Both the position numbers and the translations under genes were made by a program. 12,431 bases of DNA. It comes from Opacimonas sp964559075 (GTDB lineage: Bacteria; Pseudomonadota; Gammaproteobacteria; Enterobacterales; Alteromonadaceae). Below are positions 6,048 through 12,431 of the stretch, one piece after another (the first letter of the stretch is position 1; every line of letters begins with the position of its first letter). The stretch spans positions 1 through 12,431 of the forward strand of contig CAZLGJ010000090.1 of NCBI GenBank assembly GCA_964559075.1. The letters are read 5' to 3'. Below the pieces are notes generated by a model. The model searched no databases, was not told the origin of the DNA, and saw only the letters and a program-made list of their open reading frames with translations.

Positions 6048-7865
6048 CTAGCAAGTCAACTGCCCTAGCTCTTCCATGACATCCCCGATACACTTGGGTT
6101 TACTAAAATAATAGCCCTGACCGCAGCTGATGTGCTGTTGTTTAATAAACTCCGCCTGCGCTTGGGTTTCAATTCCTTCTGCGGTTAAGCTGATCCCCAG
6201 TTCATGTCCCACAGCAATGATGGCTTTGAGCACTGGCGATGGAGACTGAGACGGATTAAGTTTGTGAATAAAACTACGATCGATTTTGATGGCATCGATC
6301 GGTAGCTCTTGCAGGTACTGCAAAGATGAGTGCCCCGTGCCAAAATCATCTAATGCAATGCGCACTCCCATGCGCTGCAAACGATTTAAAATCTTGCGGC
6401 TAACCGCTAAATCACCCATTAGGGTGTGCTCGGTGATTTCGAGCTGCAGCTGGGCGCTTTCCATGTTAGCCGTGTTCAAACAGTGTTTAATATCGTTAAT
6501 GATGTCTTCATTACGTAACTCGCTGGCACTGATATTTACCGACAAAAACAACGGATAGCCGATGACGCGTTGCATAGCAGCAAATTCCACACAAGCAGTT
6601 TTGAGGATCCACTGGCTCAGCGGTAAAATCAACCCAGCATCTTCAGCAATGGGAATAAACTCAGCTGGTGACAAATACTCATTGGGTTTCCAGCGCCAGC
6701 GCACCAAGGCTTCCACACCAATTACAGCCTCAGAATAACTCTCTACAATCGGCTGGTACACTAAGGTGAAGGCATTTTGTTTGATAGCCATGTGCAGCTC
6801 GTGTTCGATTTCGATTGCCTTTTGGGCCCATTGGTTTTGCATGTGCTCGGACTGAAAATGTGCAATGGTCTGATGATGCGATTGCTCACAAGTATCAATT
6901 GCTTGCGTGGTCACCTCTTGAGCCGTTATTTGAGGCGCCAATGGGGTCGATACGCCCAGTTTGACACTGGTAAAAATAGCTTTGTTGTCAAAATGCACTG
7001 CATCTTCAAAACTGTCTCTTATCAACAGCAACATATCTTCAATCGCAATCTGCTGGGCGGGCACAAATAATAAAAACATATCTTCAGAATGACGTGCTAA
7101 CACCGCAGATTTAGGCAATACGACCTGTAGACGCTGGATAATAATCATTAAGAGACAATGCATCAAATCGGTGGAGTAGACTGAGTGCATATAGTGATAG
7201 CGCTGAATATTGATGGCGACTACATGCCCGTCGTGCTGCTGTGAAGTTTGTATTGAGTCGAGCTTAGCTATGAAGTATTCATAGTTGGGTAGCTGAGTTT
7301 GATGATCAAAGAGTTGGTGTTGAATGTCTTTTTCAGCTTGTTGTTGCGCTTGATATCGCTGAGCAATAGCTTGTTCAGCCTGTTTAGCAATGCAGTGCAG
7401 GACATGTACATCCTGCTCGGTAAAGTCTTTTTGTGTACTGCGGAACATGCACACCGTTCCTAACAATGCGCCTTTAGGACCATGTAACGGTACCCCCGCA
7501 TAGCTGCGAATAGGATTTTCAGCAGCAGTGACTAGTGGATTGTGCTGAAAAGTATCGTCATGCACAGTGTCATTCACTACCAGTGATGTGCGCTGAGGCT
7601 CTGCAACCAAAAAGGCACAAAATGACATATGTCTAGGGGTCTGCGTCATTGCATGACAGGTGCTGGATTTAAACCACTGACGGTCACTATCGACCAAGCT
7701 GACTAAACAATGCCCGCCCACAATATCCGCAGCAAGCGCGGTTAGACGATCAAAATTGGGATCTGTTGGCGTATCGAGCAACTGCAATTCATAGAGTTCT
7801 GTAATTCGTTCTGCTTCATTAAGAGGTAAATCCGCGCCCTGCCACTGCTGAGAGTCGTCGTCCAT
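6048..7865 (-). CDS. GAF / degenerate GGDEF / EAL c-di-GMP phosphodiesterase
   Basis: Cytoplasmic 605-residue signalling protein predicted to hydrolyse c-di-GMP to pGpG. A GAF sensor domain covers about 30-170 (DPNFDRLTALAADIVGG, SLVDSDRQWFKS, PRHMSFCAFLVAEP, GTVCMF). A GGDEF-like domain follows at about 185-335, starting at LPNYEYF, but its signature is SEDMF (260-264), so it should be inactive as a cyclase. The EAL domain (about 352-600) is complete: E385 of EALVRW, N444 of SVNIS, E476 of LEITEH, D506-D507 of LDDFGTG, K527 of IKIDRSF, E563 of AEGIET, and Q583 of GQGYYFSKP. AAGGAG four bases before the ATG is a strong ribosome site. It lies 77 nt downstream of the photolyase operon on the same strand and may receive read-through. 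The GAF ligand is unknown. Confidence 0.9.
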   Translation of the reverse strand: MDDDSQQWQGADLPLNEAERITELYELQLLDTPTDPNFDRLTALAADIVGGHCLVSLVDSDRQWFKSSTCHAMTQTPRHMSFCAFLVAEPQRTSLVVNDTVHDDTFQHNPLVTAAENPIRSYAGVPLHGPKGALLGTVCMFRSTQKDFTEQDVHVLHCIAKQAEQAIAQRYQAQQQAEKDIQHQLFDHQTQLPNYEYFIAKLDSIQTSQQHDGHVVAINIQRYHYMHSVYSTDLMHCLLMIIIQRLQVVLPKSAVLARHSEDMFLLFVPAQQIAIEDMLLLIRDSFEDAVHFDNKAIFTSVKLGVSTPLAPQITAQEVTTQAIDTCEQSHHQTIAHFQSEHMQNQWAQKAIEIEHELHMAIKQNAFTLVYQPIVESYSEAVIGVEALVRWRWKPNEYLSPAEFIPIAEDAGLILPLSQWILKTACVEFAAMQRVIGYPLFLSVNISASELRNEDIINDIKHCLNTANMESAQLQLEITEHTLMGDLAVSRKILNRLQRMGVRIALDDFGTGHSSLQYLQELPIDAIKIDRSFIHKLNPSQSPSPVLKAIIAVGHELGISLTAEGIETQAQAEFIKQQHISCGQGYYFSKPKCIGDVMEELGQLTC

Positions 7866-7942
7866 GCTGCTCCTTGTATCGGTATTATCTGGTGTATCCC
7901 TGTAGATTATTATCGGCCGAAATTAGGATATTTTAGTCGGAT

Positions 7943-8113
7943 TTACAATCGCTTACGCTCCCCCATACAGCGCTTAGAACAATATTTCACTTGGTCCCAA
8001 TCGCGCTCCCATTTTTTTCGCCAGGTAAAAGGGCGTTCGCACACAGGACAAATCTTGCTGGGTAAATCACTTTTTTTGACTGATTTTTTGGCTTTTTGCG
8101 TGCGTTTTGCCAT
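7943..8113 (-). CDS. DUF2256 family small zinc-ribbon-like protein
   Basis: A 56-residue protein that I read by hand on the minus strand from ATG at 8113 to TAA at 7943. A lysine-rich start (AKRTQKAKKSVKK) precedes ICPVCERPFTWRKKWERDW and then VKYCSKRCMGERKR. The four cysteines C22, C25, C45 and C49 (CxxC ... CxxxC) suggest a metal-binding knuckle, and the PFTWRKKW motif is the hallmark of DUF2256. Genes of this family commonly sit beside iron-sulfur photolyases or cryptochromes, as here: the ATG lies three bases after the stop of the (6-4) photolyase gene, so the two are surely co-translated. Its function is not established; a role in maturing or assisting the neighbouring metalloflavoprotein is inference. 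It is the last gene before the 77-nt gap to the GAF-EAL gene. Confidence 0.88.
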   Translation of the reverse strand: MAKRTQKAKKSVKKSDLPSKICPVCERPFTWRKKWERDWDQVKYCSKRCMGERKRL

Positions 8114-8116
8114 AGC

Positions 8117-9658
8117 CTAAACCGTGTCGCCATTTTCTAGTTTCAAGAAAAACACGTCACTGTCTTGTTGCACCGCTTGAATTTTCTCATCGCTCATTTT
8201 ATTTAAGGTGTTGTAAATCATCCCCATGCGGTGATTGCCCTTTAGCACCTCGCGATTGCGCAGTAAAAAGTCCCAATACAAATAATTGAACGGACAGGCC
8301 CCTGCCCCGTTTTTGGCTTTGACATCGTATTTGCACTGCTGACAGTAATTAGACATCTTGTTGATGTAAGCACCGCTTGCTGCATAAGGTTTAGAGGCTA
8401 ACACCCCACCATCGGCAAATAGCACCATGCCAGACACATTCGGCAATTCTACCCATTCATAGGCATCGGCATAAACCAACAAATACCAGTTGTTGACTTC
8501 CTCTGGCGCAATACCTGCAAGCAGCGCAAAATTGCCCAACACCATCAGCCTTTGAATATGATGAGCATAAGCATTATCTGAGGTTTCTTGGACACATTGT
8601 CGCAGGCAATTCATATCGGTCTGCGCCGTCCAGTAGAACTCCGGCAGCGCACGTGTCGCGTTTAAAAAATTCTCTTGTTCATAGCCTGGCATCTTCAGCC
8701 AATATAACCCACGCACATATTCACGCCAGCCAATGACTTGTCGAATAAAGCCTTCCACGGCATTCAGCGGCGCATTGCCAGCGTGGTACTCGGCTTCAAC
8801 CGCTTGAACAATCTCATCGGGCGTTAACAGACCTGAATTGAGATACAGCGCAATGTGCGAATGAAACATCCAAGGCTCTCCTTGCGCCATGGCGTCTTGA
8901 TAATCACCAAAATCAGCCAAGCGCTCAGCAATAAATACCTCTAGTACTTTTAGTGCCTGCTTACGCGTGACCCCGTAGTGAAAATGCTCAAGTGAACCAA
9001 AGTGATCGTCAAACTCGCCTGCAACTAGCTCGAGCACTTCTTCTGTAATGGCATCAGGGGCAAACTGCGTATGCGCGGGCACGGTGATCTTTTTGGGCAG
9101 GCTTTTGCGATTTTGCGCATCGTAATTCCACTTCCCGCCCTCGGGTTGCCCGTCAAGCGTCATCAAGCTATTAAGCTTCTTGCGCATCTCGCGATAAAAA
9201 AACTCCATACGCAGCTGTTTTTTACCTTTTGCCCAGCTAGCAAAATCTTCAATAGTGGCAATAAAGCGATGATCCTGTCGTATATCCACCGGCACATCTA
9301 GCCTCTTTGCCCAACTTTGCATGTCTGCCAAGACGCGATATTCTCCGGGAAACGTCGTCACGACCTCGGTACAGTCATATTGTTTGAGACGCTGTTCAAC
9401 CTCTGCCGCCAATGAACCGGCGTTATCCTCATCATTGTATTGTGTGTAGTGCACGCGATAACCTTGTTCGCGTAACTCCGCGGCAAAGTGCCGCATCGCG
9501 CTAAACAGATAAGCGATTTTCTTTTTGTGATGTTTGACATAGGTCGCTTCACTGCGTACTTCAGCCATTAAAATAACATCCGCTTGTGCATCAATGCCTT
9601 CGAGCGCGCTCACATGATGGGTGAGTTGATCAGCAAGAATTAATCGTAATGCGCTCAT
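8117..9658 (-). CDS. iron-sulfur (6-4) photolyase/cryptochrome (FeS-BCP, PhrB/CryB type)
   Basis: Flavoprotein that repairs UV (6-4) photoproducts with blue light, or signals light. Length (513) matches the FeS-BCP group represented by Agrobacterium PhrB. The N-terminal antenna-binding domain is at about 1-135 (LRLILADQLTHHVSAL, EVRSEATYVKHHKKKIAYLF), and the helical FAD domain at about 225-490 (EGFIRQVIGWREYVRG, AHHIQRLMVLGNFALLAGI, GMVLFADGGVLASKPYAASG). The [4Fe-4S] ligands fit C351, C439, C442 and C455, one residue off the PhrB numbering, and the conserved active-site His is H367 (or H366). It is tightly placed in an operon: its ATG overlaps the TGA of the CPD photolyase gene by four bases, and the DUF2256 gene starts three bases after its stop. 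Whether it repairs DNA or acts as a cryptochrome cannot be decided from sequence. Confidence 0.92.
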   Translation of the reverse strand: MSALRLILADQLTHHVSALEGIDAQADVILMAEVRSEATYVKHHKKKIAYLFSAMRHFAAELREQGYRVHYTQYNDEDNAGSLAAEVEQRLKQYDCTEVVTTFPGEYRVLADMQSWAKRLDVPVDIRQDHRFIATIEDFASWAKGKKQLRMEFFYREMRKKLNSLMTLDGQPEGGKWNYDAQNRKSLPKKITVPAHTQFAPDAITEEVLELVAGEFDDHFGSLEHFHYGVTRKQALKVLEVFIAERLADFGDYQDAMAQGEPWMFHSHIALYLNSGLLTPDEIVQAVEAEYHAGNAPLNAVEGFIRQVIGWREYVRGLYWLKMPGYEQENFLNATRALPEFYWTAQTDMNCLRQCVQETSDNAYAHHIQRLMVLGNFALLAGIAPEEVNNWYLLVYADAYEWVELPNVSGMVLFADGGVLASKPYAASGAYINKMSNYCQQCKYDVKAKNGAGACPFNYLYWDFLLRNREVLKGNHRMGMIYNTLNKMSDEKIQAVQQDSDVFFLKLENGDTV

Positions 9659-11115
9659 GATGATACTGCCTTAAGCTGTTGAAAGGCAGCTAACGCCCGC
9701 TCACGCGATGCTTTCAGCTCGACAATGGGTTTGGGGTACTCCTTACCAAGGGTGATTTTGCATGCACGCAAAATATTGTCAGGTGCTGCCCAGGGCTGGT
9801 GAATATACTTTGGCGGCAACAACGCAAGCTCCGGGCAGTAGCGTTTAACATATTCGCCTTGTTTATCAAATTTTTCGCCCTGTAACACTGGATTAAACAC
9901 CCTAAAGTACGGCGCTGCATCGGCGCCACTACCCGCAACCCACTGCCATGAGGCACTGTTTGCAGCCATGTCAGCGTCGAGTAAACAATCCCAAAACCAG
10001 CGTTCGCCATGACGCCAGTCCAACAATAGGTTCTTCACTAAAAACGACCCGACAATCATCCGCACGCGGTTATGCATATAGCCGGTTTGCCATAATTCGC
10101 GCATTCCGGCATCGACAATGGGTACCCCCGTTTGTCCGCTCTGCCATGCTTTGAGCGCCGCCTCATCCTCTCGCCAAGGGAAGGCGTCAAATTTGGGGTT
10201 AAAATTATCGCGTTCAATCTGCGGAAAATGAAACAATAAATAATGGCTGAACTCACGCCAGCCCAGCTCACTTAAAAACGTATCAAGGTGCGGATTTTCA
10301 GGATCATCACTGTAAGCGTCTTTTAGTGCATACCACACTTGATTGACGGAGATCTCGCCAAAATGCAAATGCGGGGAAAGTTGCGAAGTCCCTGATACAG
10401 CAGGTTGATTTCGCGCATCTTGATAAGCATGCGATGCCTCATTAATAAATCTCGCTAAACGAGTTTTGGCACCTTCTGCACCCGGTTGCCATTGTGCTTG
10501 AATGTGGGTATCCCAAGCAATCGTGGGCAGTAAGCCTAGTTCATCTAACTCGACAGTCTCTGATGTGTCGTCAATAGTGGCAAATGTTAACTCTGGGATC
10601 GGCAGTGGAAAACGTGGCTCCGATTGAGCCAAACACCCCTTGCGATAGTATGGTGTAAAGACCTTGTATGGCGTTTGATCTTTTTTGAGTACCTGCATCG
10701 GCTCCCACAAAAGATGACCATTAAAGCTGCGCACCTCAACGTCTTGTTGTTTTAAGACTGTTTTGATTTGTGTATCACGGTCAATTTGCCAAGGCTCATA
10801 ATTGCGATTCCACACTACCGTGTTGATCTGATGTTGTTCACATAGTCGTTGTAAAATTTCACATGGGTCACCGCGATATATGTGCAAGTGTCCATCTAGT
10901 GCAGCATCAAGTGCTTCTAGTGCATGATGTAACCACCATTTTGAGGCTCCCCCATATTGTGCTTGTTCAGGCGTATTATCAGCCATGATAAATACCGGCA
11001 ACACTGTGCCATTTTTCACTGCTGCAGTCAGTGCGGGGTTATCTGCTAAGCGCAGATCTTGGCGAAACCAATGAATGGCAATTTCTGAATGCTCTGTCTT
11101 ATTATTGTTGGACAT
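9655..11115 (-). CDS. phrB: class I CPD photolyase (deoxyribodipyrimidine photo-lyase)
   Basis: Splits cyclobutane pyrimidine dimers in DNA using FADH- and blue light. The 486 residues match the family. An N-terminal alpha/beta antenna domain starts at IAIHWFRQDLRLADNPAL (12-29). A FAD domain covers about 215-480, with SGTSQLSPHLHFGEIS, FLSELGWREFSHYLLFHFP, VDAGMRELWQTGYMHNRVRM, and WFWDCLLDADMAANSASWQW. Residues matching E. coli photolyase are present: E283 and W286 (E274, W277), N386 near FAD N5 (N378), and W390 and W392 (W382, W384), with W314 and W367 completing the electron-transfer triad. AGGT six bases before the ATG supports the start. It is the first gene of the operon with the iron-sulfur photolyase (ATGA overlap) and DUF2256, and is divergent from the third photolyase-family gene. 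Nothing suggests loss of activity. Confidence 0.93.
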   Translation of the reverse strand: MSNNNKTEHSEIAIHWFRQDLRLADNPALTAAVKNGTVLPVFIMADNTPEQAQYGGASKWWLHHALEALDAALDGHLHIYRGDPCEILQRLCEQHQINTVVWNRNYEPWQIDRDTQIKTVLKQQDVEVRSFNGHLLWEPMQVLKKDQTPYKVFTPYYRKGCLAQSEPRFPLPIPELTFATIDDTSETVELDELGLLPTIAWDTHIQAQWQPGAEGAKTRLARFINEASHAYQDARNQPAVSGTSQLSPHLHFGEISVNQVWYALKDAYSDDPENPHLDTFLSELGWREFSHYLLFHFPQIERDNFNPKFDAFPWREDEAALKAWQSGQTGVPIVDAGMRELWQTGYMHNRVRMIVGSFLVKNLLLDWRHGERWFWDCLLDADMAANSASWQWVAGSGADAAPYFRVFNPVLQGEKFDKQGEYVKRYCPELALLPPKYIHQPWAAPDNILRACKITLGKEYPKPIVELKASRERALAAFQQLKAVSS

Positions 11116-11204
11116 AATGCTACCTGTGATAACGAAATGTGTGTGAACTTAATCGTCACAACATCAGTAAAAATACAAAAATTTAAATAACGGAAAAAAG
11201 TACG
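11116..11204. promoter_or_regulatory. divergent control region of the photolyase genes, with imperfect operator-like dyad
   Basis: These 89 bp must hold the promoters of both the leftward photolyase operon and the rightward DASH-like gene. TGTGA at 11142-11146 and TCACA at 11156-11160 form a dyad with a 9-bp centre, which resembles a CRP half-site pair but has three bases too many in the middle. The right part (11161-11190) is strongly AT-rich. I cannot assign -35 and -10 boxes with confidence. No obvious LexA box is seen. Confidence 0.35.
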
Positions 11205-12431
11205 ATGGCTAACGGCCTTTACTGGTTTCAACACGACCTTAGAATCAATGACAATGCAGCGTTTCACGCAATTGCAAATACTGTATCCACTTTACACTGC
11301 GTTTATATTCTCGATGACCAGTGGCTAAACACTAATAACTACGGCCTAAGCGCTATCGGCGATCATCGGCTGCGTTTTATTGCTGAAAGTTTACACGACC
11401 TTGAAAATCAATTAGCAAAGCTTGGGCAAACACTGCATGTGTATGTGGGCGACCCAGCCACCGTCATCGCGTCACTGGTTGCCCAACACGATATCGCCGT
11501 AATTGGAAAGCATAGCTATCCCGGCGTCAATGAACAGCGTCAGTGGCGTTCCTTGCGTCATCTGTTGCCCGAGTGCGGATTTGTTACTGGCAATAGCCAT
11601 ACGCTTTATCAAATGAAAGACTTGCCATTTAGTCTCAAGGAAATGCCAGACCACTTTACGCCGTTTCGTAAAAAGGTCGAAAAGTTCTGCGAGGTCGAGG
11701 CGCCTTTGAGCCCGTTAACTCACTTACCTGCCCCAATAGATGCAGCGTCTTCATGGTCGAGTGATTTTCCAGAAGTTGCTAAACTTGATGACTCTTACGC
11801 AATTGTAGCGCACCTTCAAGGTGGTGCGAGTGCTGCACATGCTCAATTGCAGTTCTATTTGCAAGATTCACAGGCTATTTTGCGCTACAAAGAAACGCGC
11901 AATGGCCTAGATGGCTGGGATTTTTCGAGCAAGTTATCTGCATGGTTAGCACATGGGTGTATTTCTGCACGAGAAGTCTATGCTGCAATTAAACGCTTTG
12001 AAGCTGATGTTGAGGCAAATGAATCGACGTACTGGCTATTTTTTGAGTTGTTGTGGCGTGAGTTTTTCCAATGGCAGTTGGCCAAATATGGTCATAAAAT
12101 GTTTATCCATCGCGGTATTCAAGACAAAGCCCCAACCGGTAAACACATCGCCAAGGTGTGGCAGCGCTGGGTCAATGGCAATACCGGCTATCCCATGGTG
12201 GATGCCGGCATGCGCGAGCTTTATGCGACCGGCTGGCAACATAATCGGGTTCGCATGATTACGGCCAGTTTTTTGATCAAGCATTTGCTTATAAACTGGA
12301 CGCAGGGCGAGCAGTGGTTTTGGGATACGTTAGTGGACGCGGATCCGGCCAGTAATGCGGCAGGCTGGCAATGGGTTGCCGGCAGCGGCGCCGATGCCTC
12401 GCCGTATTTTCGGATATTTAATCCTTTCACC
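11205..12431 (+). CDS. photolyase/cryptochrome family protein, DASH-like with class I-like FAD end, partial
   Basis: The first 409 residues of a third photolyase-family gene; the frame is open at the right edge. It starts at ATG 11205 with GGAAAAAAG just upstream and has no stop. Residues 1 to about 305 resemble cryptochrome-DASH: NGLYWFQHDLRINDNAAFHA, TLYQMKDLPFSLKEMPDHF then TPFRKKVEKF, YKETRNGLDGWDFSSK, and ESTYWLFFELLWREFFQW. From about 327 the FAD end is unlike DASH and close to the neighbouring class I photolyase: TGYPMVDAGMRELYATGWQH, NRVRMI, DADPASNAAGWQWVAGSGAD, SPYFRIFNPF. N384, W388 and W390 line up with E. coli N378, W382 and W384, where DASH proteins have NWGNWQY. A dimer-repairing enzyme is likely; the exact subclass is uncertain. 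It is divergent from the CPD photolyase operon. Confidence 0.85.
   Translation, partial: MANGLYWFQHDLRINDNAAFHAIANTVSTLHCVYILDDQWLNTNNYGLSAIGDHRLRFIAESLHDLENQLAKLGQTLHVYVGDPATVIASLVAQHDIAVIGKHSYPGVNEQRQWRSLRHLLPECGFVTGNSHTLYQMKDLPFSLKEMPDHFTPFRKKVEKFCEVEAPLSPLTHLPAPIDAASSWSSDFPEVAKLDDSYAIVAHLQGGASAAHAQLQFYLQDSQAILRYKETRNGLDGWDFSSKLSAWLAHGCISAREVYAAIKRFEADVEANESTYWLFFELLWREFFQWQLAKYGHKMFIHRGIQDKAPTGKHIAKVWQRWVNGNTGYPMVDAGMRELYATGWQHNRVRMITASFLIKHLLINWTQGEQWFWDTLVDADPASNAAGWQWVAGSGADASPYFRIFNPFT

Noticed and set aside
7913..7920. Palindrome TCGGCCGA as terminator of the photolyase operon.
   Set aside because: It has no loop, a four-base half-stem and no T-run; not a usable hairpin.
8117..11115. 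Long antisense frames across the photolyase genes (for example 9071-9301 plus strand).
   Set aside because: They are short, lack ribosome sites and family motifs, and lie opposite well-supported genes.
11142..11160. Calling the dyad a CRP site.
   Set aside because: The centre is 9 bp instead of 6 and flanking bases do not match.
9890..12431. Recent gene conversion between the two photolyase C-terminal regions.
   Set aside because: Protein similarity is high, but the DNA differs at many positions throughout, including most third codon positions, so any exchange would be old.
1..12431. CRISPR arrays, tRNA, rRNA and insertion-sequence ends.
   Set aside because: No spaced repeats, cloverleaf sequences or transposase fragments were seen on either strand.

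Overview
The window reads as chromosomal DNA of a gammaproteobacterium, probably aquatic and exposed to sunlight. Base composition looks moderate, roughly mid-40s percent GC by eye. The evidence for lineage is indirect: a stack of photolyase/cryptochrome genes, a GAF-EAL cyclic-di-GMP enzyme and codon use of that type. No rRNA, tRNA or other lineage marker is present, so genus cannot be named.

Layout, left to right. (1) 1-1271, minus strand: a NitT/TauT-type ABC importer operon running off the left edge, with the periplasmic binding protein first and the start of its permease overlapping it. (2) 1486-1926, minus: an unrecognised helical 146-residue protein. (3) 2153-3037, plus: a WYL-domain regulator of the BrxR/CapW type, divergent from the unknown gene, with a pair of 11-bp-phased direct repeats between them. 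(4) 3057-3539, minus: a SRPBCC (START-like) protein convergent with the regulator. (5) 3743-4978, plus: a complete tyrosine recombinase with all catalytic residues, preceded by a perfect 14-bp inverted repeat that overlaps its likely promoter. (6) 5101-6021, plus: a response regulator with an intact receiver and a degenerate GGDEF domain that keeps the RxxD inhibitory site. (7) 6048-7865, minus: a GAF / degenerate GGDEF / intact EAL protein, convergent with the previous gene. (8) 7943-11115, minus: a tight operon of class I CPD photolyase, iron-sulfur (6-4) photolyase/cryptochrome and a 56-residue DUF2256 protein, joined by a 4-nt overlap and a 3-nt gap. (9) 11205 to the right edge, plus: a third photolyase-family gene, divergent from the operon. 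Its first three quarters resemble cryptochrome-DASH and its FAD-binding end resembles a class I photolyase.

How it fits together. The right third is a light and DNA-repair locus: three flavoproteins of different subclasses share one 89-bp divergent control region. The two c-di-GMP proteins in the middle form a convergent pair, and the EAL gene lies only 77 nt downstream of the photolyase operon on the same strand, so read-through could link light or UV response with c-di-GMP turnover (inference). The left half carries unrelated transport and regulatory genes plus an orphan recombinase. I see no defence operon, transposon ends or CRISPR. The items most worth a second look are the chimeric photolyase, the inverted repeat in front of the recombinase, and the GGDEF protein that has lost its catalytic site but kept the c-di-GMP-binding one.
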